DNA of 25,092 nt, from the NCBI GenBank assembly GCA_002293855.1, contig DBEB01000017.1, forward strand, positions 6,029 to 31,120, written 5' to 3'. Under the pieces are notes generated by a model that made no database searches, was not told the origin of the DNA, and saw only the letters and a program-made list of their open reading frames with translations. The translations under genes and the position numbers were made by a program. Source of the stretch: Candidatus Falkowbacteria bacterium UBA917 (GTDB taxonomy: Bacteria; Patescibacteriota; Patescibacteriia; Patescibacteriales; Patescibacteriaceae). Position 1 is the stretch's first letter. Each line of letters starts with the position of its first letter. Below are positions 15,066 through 22,614 of the stretch, piece by piece.

Positions 15066-15386
15066 ATGCGTCCAGTTTTTTTGCTTATTGCCTTAGGGGT
15101 ATTTGCTCCTGCATTTCTGGGTCCGATAGTTGTAGTATGCGGGATTTTTGCCCCCATTCTATTCATTAAATCTGGTAGTTCTAAGTCTTCGACAAGTTCC
15201 CAGATAATTCCGCAATCCGATGATCCGATCATCAAAAGACCGGGTCTGGCTCCGACTACTGCCTCAGCCATTTTGAAAGGTAGAGCCTTTCAAGAGTTAC
15301 TAAATCAACCGGCCTTTGCAAGCTCTTCTTATCAAGAGCGTCCCAACATCATCGAGCATAGAGCCTTTAAAGAGCTTATCAGTTAA
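15066..15386 (+). CDS. Small membrane protein with repeated RAF(Q/K)EL(L/I) motif
   Basis: 106 residues. Two hydrophobic stretches (about 3-18 and 19-35, possibly one hairpin) are followed by a Ser-rich segment (36-47) and a polar tail. The tail holds a short repeat, RAFQELL (73-79) and RAFKELI (99-105), the second almost at the C-terminus. No family is recognised. It is a stand-alone unit with a perfect-consensus promoter, SD and palindromic terminator, so high expression is expected. Gene architecture matches the unrelated secreted-protein gene at 9923. Confidence 0.75.
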   Translation: MRPVFLLIALGVFAPAFLGPIVVVCGIFAPILFIKSGSSKSSTSSQIIPQSDDPIIKRPGLAPTTASAILKGRAFQELLNQPAFASSSYQERPNIIEHRAFKELIS

Positions 15387-15398
15387 GCTTCAAAACCC

Positions 15399-15430
15399 GA
15401 GCTGTTACCTAGGTAACAGCTCTTTTATTT
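15399..15430 (+). terminator. Rho-independent terminator (perfect palindrome)
   Basis: GAGCTGTTACCT/AGGTAACAGCTC (15399-15422) is a 24-bp perfect palindrome, followed by TTTTATTT. Confidence 0.9.
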
Positions 15431-15448
15431 GTATTAAGTTATTAATTA

Positions 15449-15478
15449 AAAAAGGTTCAGATAAATCTGAACCTTTTT
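15449..15478 (-). terminator. Terminator of asnS, possibly bidirectional
   Basis: AAAAAGGTTCAGA (15449-15461), loop TAAA, TCTGAACCTTTTT (15466-15478): 13 perfect pairs with A/T tracts on both sides. On the - strand it lies just after the asnS stop. Confidence 0.88.
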
Positions 15479-15487
15479 AAATATTTA

Positions 15488-16780
15488 CTAGGGCCAAAGT
15501 CTATAAATCGTTCGAGCAAAGGGGATAGCTTCACGGACATGCTCGAGGCCACAAACCCAAGTCACAATACGCTCGAGGCCAAAGCCAAAACCACCGTGTG
15601 GCACGCTGCCATATTTACGCAAATCAATATACCATTGGTAATCTTCAGCCTTGAGGCCAAAGTCAGTAATACGTTTGGTTAGAGTCTCATAATCTTCTTC
15701 GCGTTGTGAGCCACCAATAATTTCACCATAACCTTCTGGAGCGAGTAAGTCAGCGCATTCTGCTAAGTCACCGTTATCAGCATTACGAGCCATATAAAAA
15801 GCTTTCAAATGTGCTGGATAATTAGTGACAAAAATTGGATTGTCATATTTCTTGGTCAGCAAGGTTTCGTCATCAGCGCCTAGATCTTCATCAGCCTTAA
15901 TATCTGAGCCTAATGCTTGTAATTCGGCAATCGCCTGAGCATGAGTCATGCGATAGAAATTCTTCTCCGTCACATTTTTTAAGGTAGTAGTATCTCGCTC
16001 GAGAATTTCCAATTCCGCTTGGTTGCTAGCGAGCACTGCTGACACCAAGGATTTGATCAAGCCTTCTTGCACAGCTAAGTTACCAGTCAAATCAACAAAA
16101 GCCATCTCTGCATCCATCATCCAAAACTCAGTCAAATGACGGCGAGTCTTGGATTTCTCCGCGCGAAAGGTTGGCCCAAAGTCATAGACCCGACCATGAG
16201 CCGGTAGCGCTGCCTCTAAGTACAATTGACCAGTCTGTGAGAGGTAGGCTTCTTCATCAAAATATTTTACACGGAATAAATCAGTCGTGTTTTCGCCGGC
16301 GTTAGGAGTTAGGATAGGGGAGTCAATCTTGGTGAAATCGTTAGCTTGGAAATACTGATAAGTCGCTTGGATCAGAGTGTTGCGTACGCGCTGAATTGCC
16401 CACTGACGCTTAGCGCGTAGCCAGAGGTGACGATTGTCCATCAGGAAATCAATGCCATGATCCTTATTACCAATCGGCCACTCGGCGCTGATCTGATAGA
16501 CTTTCAGAGCGCTGACTTGTAATTCGTATTCTTCATTCTTGGGATGCTTGGTTACCGTCGCAGTTACTCGGACTGAAGATTCTTGACTGACCTGCTTCGC
16601 TAATTCCCAATCATTACTATCAAGAGTCTCAGAGGATAACACTGCCTGAGCAAAGCCAGAGCCATCTCGCAATTGCCAAAAAGCAATCTTGCCCGAGGAG
16701 CGCAAATTGCTCACCCAGCCGTCAATTTCCACAGTTTGATTTAGGTGATTTTTGAGATCTTTAATCAATGATTTTACCAT
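15488..16780 (-). CDS. asnS: Asparaginyl-tRNA synthetase
   Basis: 430 residues. Class IIb synthetase that charges tRNA-Asn. An N-terminal OB fold (VEIDGWVSNLRSSGKIAFWQLRDG) precedes the catalytic core. Motif 2 is FRAEKSKTRRHLTEFWMMD-AE, and motif 3 is GGFGFGLERIVTW. The C-terminal PFAR..YRLWP resembles the PFPR..RLYP tail of Bacillus-type AsnRS and separates it from AspRS; here the usual Pro of PFPR is Ala. The length is normal. It is transcribed leftward from a divergent promoter region and ends at a strong hairpin terminator. The stop is TAG. Confidence 0.94.
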   Translation of the reverse strand: MVKSLIKDLKNHLNQTVEIDGWVSNLRSSGKIAFWQLRDGSGFAQAVLSSETLDSNDWELAKQVSQESSVRVTATVTKHPKNEEYELQVSALKVYQISAEWPIGNKDHGIDFLMDNRHLWLRAKRQWAIQRVRNTLIQATYQYFQANDFTKIDSPILTPNAGENTTDLFRVKYFDEEAYLSQTGQLYLEAALPAHGRVYDFGPTFRAEKSKTRRHLTEFWMMDAEMAFVDLTGNLAVQEGLIKSLVSAVLASNQAELEILERDTTTLKNVTEKNFYRMTHAQAIAELQALGSDIKADEDLGADDETLLTKKYDNPIFVTNYPAHLKAFYMARNADNGDLAECADLLAPEGYGEIIGGSQREEDYETLTKRITDFGLKAEDYQWYIDLRKYGSVPHGGFGFGLERIVTWVCGLEHVREAIPFARTIYRLWP

Positions 16781-16806
16781 AAACTAGCTTTAAAATAAGT
16801 GTTATC

Positions 16807-16834
16807 AGTTTAGCATAGGGATTTTTTATGTCAA
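16807..16834 (-). promoter_or_regulatory. Promoter of asnS
   Basis: On the - strand, TTGACA (16834-16829), 16 nt spacer, TGC-TAAACT (-10 at 16812-16807). The predicted start is near 16800, giving a ~20-nt leader to ATG 16780. Confidence 0.7.
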
Positions 16835-16851
16835 AACATGGCTCAGTCTGG

Positions 16852-16880
16852 TTGCATTTTAACCCTTTGTTTTATAAGAT
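16852..16880 (+). promoter_or_regulatory. Promoter placing +1 on ATG 16887
   Basis: TTGCAT (16852-16857), 17 nt, TAAGAT (16875-16880). The predicted start is 16887, the A of the ATG, so the mRNA would be leaderless. There is no extended TG. It is divergent from the asnS promoter. Confidence 0.55.
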
Positions 16881-16886
16881 GAGGCC

Positions 16887-18311
16887 ATGTCTAACTGGCT
16901 CAAAACTTATCGTTTAATTCTTTGGCTGATTTTAGCCATTTTTGTCTTGTATCTAGTTTATTTGGCCTTAGTCCCTAGCGGCCAAGTTGTCTATCGTTAC
17001 GATTTTAGCAAGCCTAGTCAATTCATCGGTCCTTTGACCCCTGGTGATCGGGTGCGTGAGCCGGCTGGTGCTGAGCAAGAAATCATTGGCAATCCTATTT
17101 ATTTTAGCCTCTCAACACCTCGACCTTTTGATCGGGCTACTCTGACTATCAAATATCGCAATCCGCATGCTCTTAACAATCTCGAAGCTGGCGTGCTAGT
17201 CGATAAAAAACTCTGGCGTTATCAGTTAGCGCCACTAGCCAATAAGCTAATTGACCAAGCTATTGCTTCTGGTGCCTGGGGCTTGGTGGAGAGCGGCTCG
17301 ACCATTCTCCTGCAAAGATCCGAAAACTATAATTCCGTCGCTGAGTTCCTAGCTAAGTTACCAGCTAAAAACGAAGTCGCTCTCTACAATTACAATTTAA
17401 GTCCTAAGTATCAACTGGCTAACTATCAAGCAACTAGCACTCTTTGGTCTTGGCCTTATCCTCTCAAAGCTGATTATCAATTTTATACCTATCTTAATAA
17501 TGAAAAATTAGCAGTCGATTTTAGCTTTACTGATCTCAATGATAATAGCGATCCTGATCCCATCGAGCTTTTGGTTTATGATCAGGCTAATCAGCTGGTA
17601 GCTACCGAAAGCTTGGCTGATGATGGTGTTAGTGCACGCATCACTCATGGTCGCTCTCTAAATCTCAATCACAAACTACCAAACGGTCTCTATAAAGTTG
17701 AAGTCAAGGCTAATTCCGACATTATCACTGATACTTTTTCTACATCTCTATCCAAAATATCTTTCATTAATCGTTTGTGGCTCGCTCCTCGCAATCAAGC
17801 CCTAGAGCTCTCCGCTAGCGGTGCTCAACTCACTCTACAAACCATTAATCCTGCCAGTCTCGGAGCTGTTTATCTCAATCAAGAGCTAATTGATTTAAAC
17901 CAAAGTTACCGTCAGCTAAGCTCAGTCAGTGATTGCGGTAGTGCTTGTCGTATCAAATTAGCTAAGGGTGATATTATTATTTCCATGGACGGCGTCTTTG
18001 CTCTCGATGCCAAACAATTAATCGATCCACGTTGGCTTAATCTAGGCGCGCGCAAGGCTATTCCAGCGAGCGTCAAATATATTCTTGCTAATTACTCTCC
18101 ACCCGAGACCGAAGGCTCTGAGCAAGTAGCTACTATCGATCTTGATTTGACTCAAGCTTATCGTGAAAAAGGTAAATACAGTTTCTTGATTTCTGCTCCT
18201 AGTCTCTCAGCTGAAGATGCTGTGGATGATTCCTTGATCATTAGTGATATCAGTCTAGAGTTGAGTGGTGCTGATTGGCGTTCTTTGTTATCTAAAGTCT
18301 TTGCTCGCTAA
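16887..18311 (+). CDS. Membrane-anchored extracytoplasmic beta-rich protein, unknown function
   Basis: 474 residues. One N-terminal helix (about 9-29) with a positively charged, cytoplasmic-facing start anchors a long, strand-rich exterior region. The segments around 190-285 (DFSFTDLNDNSDPDPIELL, LPNGLYKVEVKA) look like a beta-sandwich or Ig-like domain with acidic loops. One Cys pair occurs in SDCGSACR (~350), probably a disulfide. No catalytic motif is seen. A 1-nt junction joins it to a 66-residue two-helix protein, suggesting a small envelope complex. ATG 16887 has neither SD nor T at -1 and lies at the predicted +1. Confidence 0.8.
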   Translation: MSNWLKTYRLILWLILAIFVLYLVYLALVPSGQVVYRYDFSKPSQFIGPLTPGDRVREPAGAEQEIIGNPIYFSLSTPRPFDRATLTIKYRNPHALNNLEAGVLVDKKLWRYQLAPLANKLIDQAIASGAWGLVESGSTILLQRSENYNSVAEFLAKLPAKNEVALYNYNLSPKYQLANYQATSTLWSWPYPLKADYQFYTYLNNEKLAVDFSFTDLNDNSDPDPIELLVYDQANQLVATESLADDGVSARITHGRSLNLNHKLPNGLYKVEVKANSDIITDTFSTSLSKISFINRLWLAPRNQALELSASGAQLTLQTINPASLGAVYLNQELIDLNQSYRQLSSVSDCGSACRIKLAKGDIIISMDGVFALDAKQLIDPRWLNLGARKAIPASVKYILANYSPPETEGSEQVATIDLDLTQAYREKGKYSFLISAPSLSAEDAVDDSLIISDISLELSGADWRSLLSKVFAR

Positions 18312-18312
18312 T

Positions 18313-18513
18313 ATGCCTAAACAGATTTATTATTTTTTTGCCGAATTATCCCAAGTAGGCGCTTGGGCAATGTTGATTTTTGTGCTGCTAGAACTTATTA
18401 AGCCACGATTGGTTTTGGCTCAGCTTAATCTCACTGGCTTCTTTATTTTTTGGTTAATCACTGCTATTATTAGCTTAGTTTTAAAGCGTCTTAGTTCAGA
18501 AATTAAAAAATAA
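18313..18513 (+). CDS. Small two-helix membrane protein
   Basis: 66 residues with two hydrophobic helices (about 13-30 and 40-57) and a basic C-terminus (KRLSSEIKK). It starts 1 nt after the preceding stop (taa-t-atg) and ends 4 nt before the HIT gene. Longer in-frame starts overlap the upstream gene and are not needed. Its function is unknown; it is probably a partner of the upstream envelope protein. Confidence 0.7.
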   Translation: MPKQIYYFFAELSQVGAWAMLIFVLLELIKPRLVLAQLNLTGFFIFWLITAIISLVLKRLSSEIKK

Positions 18514-18517
18514 TTTT

Positions 18518-18931
18518 ATGCATTGCATTTTTTGCAGCATTATCAAAAAAGAAATTAAGTCTGAGATTATTTACGAGGATAATTATACTATCGCTTTTTT
18601 AGATATCGCTCCGATTAGCTCCGGTCATGTCTTGGTTATTCCTAAATTACATTTTACCAATCTCACCGAAACTGATCCTTTGATGCTAGCTTACGTCATG
18701 CAAAGCGCTCAAAAGATCGCCGGCGCTATGGCCAAAGCTCTCAAGCTCAGTGGCTATAATATCCTGATCAACAACGGTGCGGTAGCGGGTCAAATCATCG
18801 ACCACTTCCATCTCCATATCATTCCGCGTCGTGCCAAAGACGGTCTAGAAGCTTGGCCGCAAGGCGAGTATCAAGCATCTGAAGCGGGGCAGATCGCCAA
18901 AAAAATTATAGCGAGCCTACCAAAGTCCTAG
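18518..18931 (+). CDS. HIT-family (histidine triad) nucleotide hydrolase/transferase
   Basis: 137 residues. The histidine triad is intact as H96-F-H98-L-H100 followed by IIPR. C3 and C6 with H45 form the zinc-site pattern of HINT-like proteins. Family members hydrolyse nucleoside phosphoramidates or dinucleotides. The start follows the previous stop by 4 nt with no SD. It ends in TAG, 1 nt before the next ATG. Confidence 0.95.
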   Translation: MHCIFCSIIKKEIKSEIIYEDNYTIAFLDIAPISSGHVLVIPKLHFTNLTETDPLMLAYVMQSAQKIAGAMAKALKLSGYNILINNGAVAGQIIDHFHLHIIPRRAKDGLEAWPQGEYQASEAGQIAKKIIASLPKS

Positions 18932-18932
18932 T

Positions 18933-19973
18933 ATGGCGCGCATACTCTACGGCATTTCTGGTGATGGTTTTGGTCACGCTGCTCGTTCCCAAGAAGTTAT
19001 TCGGCACCTCGAGCAAGCTGGTCATAAACTACTGTTAGTTTCCTATGATCGAGGTTATCAAATGCTCTCTAAGTCTTTTACTGTCCACAAAATCACCGGA
19101 CTGCGTCTCAAATACGAGCGCAATGAAGTAAAGTACTTAGCCACTGTTGCTCAGAACTTAATTAATAGTCCGGCCAATCTCAAAAGTCTCAATCGTGTCC
19201 TAGCTCTTACTAAAAAATTTCGCCCCCAGCTGGTCATTACCGATTTTGAGCCAACTGTTACTCTAGCCGCTAACTGGCTTAATCTCCCGCTGATTTCGCT
19301 CGACAACATGCATATTCTGACCAAGGCCAAGCTAGATATACCAGCTAAACACCGAGCTAATTATCTAACAGCCAAGCTAGTCATCCGACTCATGGTGGTT
19401 AATGCTAGTCGTTATATCGTCCTCAGTTTCTTTCCGGCTAAAGCTAATTCTAGCAAAGCCATTATCGCGCCACCTATTATTCGTCAGGAAATTCTTGGTC
19501 TCAAGCCAAGTTACGGTGAGCATATTTTGGTTTATTTAACAGCTGGTAACTCTGCTGATATTTTACCGATTTTACGCGCCAGTCTCGGTTCTTATATTAT
19601 CTATGGCCTAAACAAAACTGGCACTGATGGTAATTTAACTTTCAAAAATTTTGGTGCTCGTGATTATCTCAAGGACTTAGCTAATTCTCGCGCTATCATC
19701 GCCACTGCTGGTTTCTCGCTAGTCTCCGAGGCTCTCTATCTGGCTAAGCCTTATCTAGCGCTCACTATCAAAAGTCAGTTTGAGCAATTTATTAACGGCT
19801 ACTATTTACAAAAACTCGGTTACGGCATGATGACTGAAGTCCTTGACCATAATACTTTAAAAAAGTTCCTCAAGGCCCTGCCTAGATTTACTAAGAAGCT
19901 AGCAGGCTACCATTCAGTTGGCAATCAGTCAGCTTTTAAATCTCTTGATCAAACTATTGAAGAATTATTATAG
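18933..19973 (+). CDS. MJ1255/VC2487-type glycosyltransferase (GT28-like)
   Basis: 346 residues. The N-terminal GISGDGFGHAARSQEVIRHL is the hallmark of the MJ1255/VC2487 group of GT-B enzymes related to MurG and UDP-glucuronosyltransferases. The C-terminal half contains the donor-site region (ATAGFSLVSEALYLAKPYLA followed by QFEQFINGYYLQKLG). A role in adding a sugar to a lipid- or glycan-linked acceptor is inferred. It starts 1 nt after the HIT stop (tag-t-atg). Both helices around residues 135-150 could lie on the membrane. The sugar is not predictable. Confidence 0.86.
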   Translation: MARILYGISGDGFGHAARSQEVIRHLEQAGHKLLLVSYDRGYQMLSKSFTVHKITGLRLKYERNEVKYLATVAQNLINSPANLKSLNRVLALTKKFRPQLVITDFEPTVTLAANWLNLPLISLDNMHILTKAKLDIPAKHRANYLTAKLVIRLMVVNASRYIVLSFFPAKANSSKAIIAPPIIRQEILGLKPSYGEHILVYLTAGNSADILPILRASLGSYIIYGLNKTGTDGNLTFKNFGARDYLKDLANSRAIIATAGFSLVSEALYLAKPYLALTIKSQFEQFINGYYLQKLGYGMMTEVLDHNTLKKFLKALPRFTKKLAGYHSVGNQSAFKSLDQTIEELL

Positions 19974-19995
19974 CTTCTCCTGTGACTTAAAAAGT

Positions 19996-20024
19996 TTGCT
20001 TGGCTAACGCAGTTGTGATAAAAT
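19996..20024 (+). promoter_or_regulatory. Extended -10 promoter with a ~4-nt leader
   Basis: TTGCTT (19996-20001), 17 nt, TGA-TAAAAT (-10 at 20019-20024). The predicted start is near 20031, 4 nt before ATG 20035. Confidence 0.6.
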
Positions 20025-20034
20025 AAGCTTAACT

Positions 20035-20745
20035 ATGACTACTAACCGCACAATTTTATTTGGTTTAACTACCAAGCAGGGGGCTAATTGGCGTGAAAAA
20101 GTGGCTGAACTCAGTGAGCTTAAAATCACTGAGCTCGCTCTCTTTCTCGGTGGCCTAAAGGCTAGCGAACGTTCAGATTTTTTCAAAGCACTTGAAGCTA
20201 GTCCAGTGACGAGTATTCCTTGTGTTCACTTGTCTGACGACTTTACTCCGGCTGAAGCTGATTATTGTATCAGCAAATACAAAACCAAATTTTTTACTTG
20301 CCATGCTGATGCCGCTGGCTATGCCGTACTTGATAAATTACCTAAGCATCACAGTTTAATTTACCTAGAAAACCCCGAAGACCCTAAGCTCCTGTCTAAT
20401 TTTTCTCTAGCTACTCTATCAACTCATCAAGTCACTGGTCTTTGCATTGATCTCTCTCACGCTGCTTCTACAGAAAAAACTAACAAGACTAAATACAAAG
20501 AGTTACTGGCCATGGCTGGTAAACTACCAATCACCGTCAATCACATCAGTGGCGTACGCAGTCATACTATTTGGAAATTTATCCAGCGTGCTAAGTCTCA
20601 TCACGAAATCGTCAGTCTGACAGAGTTTGATTATCTCAAATCCCTGCCCAAAGAATTTTTTGGTAAATATCTTTGTATTGAGCTGGACAACACCTTTTTA
20701 GAACAACACGAGGTCAAGCAGTATTTGGAGCTCATCATTGAATAA
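20035..20745 (+). CDS. TIM-barrel protein (sugar phosphate isomerase / AP-endonuclease-like)
   Basis: 236 residues. The strand-end pattern fits a xylose-isomerase-like TIM barrel: CVHLSDDF, IYLENPED, GLCIDLSHA, ITVNHISGVRSH and LCIELDN place Glu, Asp and His residues where the family binds metal. It may act on a sugar or sugar phosphate, but AP endonuclease IV-like activity cannot be excluded. It has its own promoter and a terminator 20 nt after its stop, so it is a single-gene unit between two glycosylation genes. The substrate is unknown. Confidence 0.72.
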   Translation: MTTNRTILFGLTTKQGANWREKVAELSELKITELALFLGGLKASERSDFFKALEASPVTSIPCVHLSDDFTPAEADYCISKYKTKFFTCHADAAGYAVLDKLPKHHSLIYLENPEDPKLLSNFSLATLSTHQVTGLCIDLSHAASTEKTNKTKYKELLAMAGKLPITVNHISGVRSHTIWKFIQRAKSHHEIVSLTEFDYLKSLPKEFFGKYLCIELDNTFLEQHEVKQYLELIIE

Positions 20746-20765
20746 TTATTAGCTCGTCTTTAGCT

Positions 20766-20786
20766 AAACCGCTTTTTGGCGGTTTT
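20766..20786 (+). terminator. Rho-independent terminator
   Basis: AAACCGC (20766-20772), loop TTTTTG, GCGGTTT (20779-20785), followed by T. Confidence 0.75.
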
Positions 20787-20787
20787 C

Positions 20788-20816
20788 TTGCTATTTTGGG
20801 CATTTTCAGTCATTAT
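20788..20816 (+). promoter_or_regulatory. Weak promoter candidate before the nucleotidyltransferase
   Basis: TTGCTA (20788-20793), 17 nt, CATTAT (20811-20816). The predicted start is near 20823, 3 nt before ATG 20826. The -10 is poor and there is no TG extension. Confidence 0.35.
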
Positions 20817-20825
20817 TTTAATAAT

Positions 20826-21551
20826 ATGCGTGGAATCATTCTTTCTGGCGGCAGCGCTACTCGCTTGCGCCCTTGTACTCTCATCACTTCTAAACAACTT
20901 TTGCCGGTCTATAATCGACCGATGATTTATTATCCTCTCAATACTTTGCTCAAGGCTGGTATCAAGGAGATTTTAATTATCGTTGCCCCAGAACGAGCTG
21001 GTGACTATCTCAATCTCCTTGGCAGTGGCAAACAGTTTGGCGCTAAGTTTACTTATGAAATCCAGGACAAGCCCAAGGGTTTAGCTGAGGCTTTTATCAT
21101 TGGCGAGAATTTTATTGACGATCAGAGCGTCGCTATGATTTTGGGTGATAACATTTTTGAAGACGATTTCTCTGAAGCTATTAGAACTTTTGACAGTGGA
21201 GCTCGTATCTTTGCCAAAGAAGTTAGTGATCCAGAGCGCTTCGGTGTCGTGGAAGTTGACAAAGATTTTAAGGCTCTGTCTATTGAAGAAAAGCCAGTAA
21301 GTCCCAAGAGCAATCTTGCGGTCACTGGTCTTTATCTCTATGACCACCGTGTCGTCTCTGCGGCTAAGCAAGTCAAGCCAAGTGAACGTGGCGAATTAGA
21401 AATTACTTCGCTGCATAACTACTATTTAGAGTTAGGAGAATTGCAAGTGACTAAGGTTACTGGTGATTGGCTCGATGCCGGCACTTTTGACAGTTTGCTT
21501 GCCGCCAATATCCTAGCCAAAGAAAAATTGGCTGATAAAATGATTATTTAA
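20826..21551 (+). CDS. rmlA: Glucose-1-phosphate thymidylyltransferase-like sugar nucleotidyltransferase
   Basis: 241 residues. It joins a sugar-1-phosphate to an NTP to make a nucleotide sugar, probably dTDP-glucose. The N-terminal signature is GGSATRLRP (8-16), with Ala where most members have Gly in GxGTRL, followed by SKQLLPVYNRPMIYYPL, which is characteristic of RmlA. The metal Asp lies in GDN (107-109), and GDWLDAGT lies near the end. At 241 residues it is the short form, lacking about 50 C-terminal residues of E. coli RmlA. ATG 20826 was chosen over in-frame TTG 20796 because the family begins MRGIILSGG. rmlB, rmlC and rmlD are not in the window. It likely supplies nearby GT2 enzymes; the next gene starts 1 nt later. 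Confidence 0.9.
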   Translation: MRGIILSGGSATRLRPCTLITSKQLLPVYNRPMIYYPLNTLLKAGIKEILIIVAPERAGDYLNLLGSGKQFGAKFTYEIQDKPKGLAEAFIIGENFIDDQSVAMILGDNIFEDDFSEAIRTFDSGARIFAKEVSDPERFGVVEVDKDFKALSIEEKPVSPKSNLAVTGLYLYDHRVVSAAKQVKPSERGELEITSLHNYYLELGELQVTKVTGDWLDAGTFDSLLAANILAKEKLADKMII

Positions 21552-21552
21552 T

Positions 21553-22500
21553 ATGGATCGTCGTAAATTAGCTATTGGCTTTCTGCTCTACGGTGATAGC
21601 ACTGCTCGTTATCTAGAATATTTTTTGCCTAGCCTGCTCGCTGCCATAGACAATTGCGGTCTCGATACTATCATTATGGCTTGGGACAATGGTCCGCGTG
21701 GCTTTGTGGCTAACCGTCAGTTTCTAGATGCTTATCCAGAAATAGTCCTAATGGGTAATGGTGTCAATGACGGCTTTGCCAAAGCTAATAACGCTTTAAT
21801 CAGCGCCGCCTCCGAAGCTGGTGCTACTTATTTCCTCGCTCTCAATCCTGATACGCTACTTGCTCCCGATGCTCTGCAAGAGTTGCTCAGAGCTTTAGAA
21901 TCCAATATTTCTTTAGCTTCGGTTAGTCCAAAATTACTACGCTGGGACTTTGCTCACAAACAACAAACCCAAACTATCGATACTTGTGGTATTGTTTTAA
22001 ATGCTGGTTTACAGTTTCGAGATCTAGGTCAAGCAGAACTTGATCAAGGTCAGTATGATCAAGTCGAGATCCTCGGTCCCTCTGGTTGCGCTGCGCTTTA
22101 TCGTCTCTCAGCTCTTGCCCGCGTTCGAGATGAGCATGGTTACTTTGATGAGCGTTTCTTTATGTACAAAGAAGACTGTGATCTAGCTTATCGTTTGCGG
22201 GTCTCAGCTTTAGCAAGTGCTTTGGTGCCAACTGCTATTATTTATCATGACCGCAGCGCTAGCAATAATAACTTCAGTCTCTGGGGGCGACTGCTCAACA
22301 TGCGTTATAAAAGTAAACAAGTTCAAGCTTGGTCTTTTTACGGTGATTGGTTGATTTTTTTCAAACACTGGCCAACTTTAAAATTACCGGACAGACTAGC
22401 GGCTATCTTTTACCGCTTACTAGCTCTTGCTTACGCTCTAGTTTTTAACCGTCAGTTGCTAGTTGAGATTACTAAAGCTAAACAAGTGAGTAAAATATAA
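21553..22500 (+). CDS. GT2 glycosyltransferase
   Basis: 315 residues with the GT-A fold, family 2. DGFAKANNALISAA and ALNPDTLL give the nucleotide- and metal-binding region, the latter standing in for DxD. GPSGCAALYR and YFDERFFMYKEDCDLAYRLR match the rhamnosyltransferase-like acceptor/catalytic part with its ED motif. The N-terminus is slightly unusual (KLAIGFLLYGDSTARYLEYF). A C-terminal hydrophobic helix (~285-305) may tie it to the membrane. It is coupled to the nucleotidyltransferase by a taa-t-atg junction. The stop is followed at once by an intergenic repeat. Confidence 0.9.
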   Translation: MDRRKLAIGFLLYGDSTARYLEYFLPSLLAAIDNCGLDTIIMAWDNGPRGFVANRQFLDAYPEIVLMGNGVNDGFAKANNALISAASEAGATYFLALNPDTLLAPDALQELLRALESNISLASVSPKLLRWDFAHKQQTQTIDTCGIVLNAGLQFRDLGQAELDQGQYDQVEILGPSGCAALYRLSALARVRDEHGYFDERFFMYKEDCDLAYRLRVSALASALVPTAIIYHDRSASNNNFSLWGRLLNMRYKSKQVQAWSFYGDWLIFFKHWPTLKLPDRLAAIFYRLLALAYALVFNRQLLVEITKAKQVSKI

Positions 22501-22507
22501 AAAATAC

Positions 22508-22605
22508 TGTCATCTCGAACGCAGTGAGAGATCCCTTAAGCATCATCACTCCAATCTTGATATTCAAGCGATTTCTCACTCCACTTCGTTTCGTTCGAAA
22601 TGACA
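22508..22605. repeat. Imperfect inverted repeat between two GT2 genes
   Basis: The left arm 22508-22533 (TGTCATCTCGAACG...GTGAGAGATC) matches the reverse complement of the right arm 22570-22605 (GATTTCTCACT...TTCGAAATGACA), which has about 10 extra bases. Between them is a small hairpin, CTTGA-tat-TCAAG (22556-22568). The right end contains an ATG (22600) in frame with the next gene. Confidence 0.85.
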
Positions 22606-22614
22606 CCAAAATTT

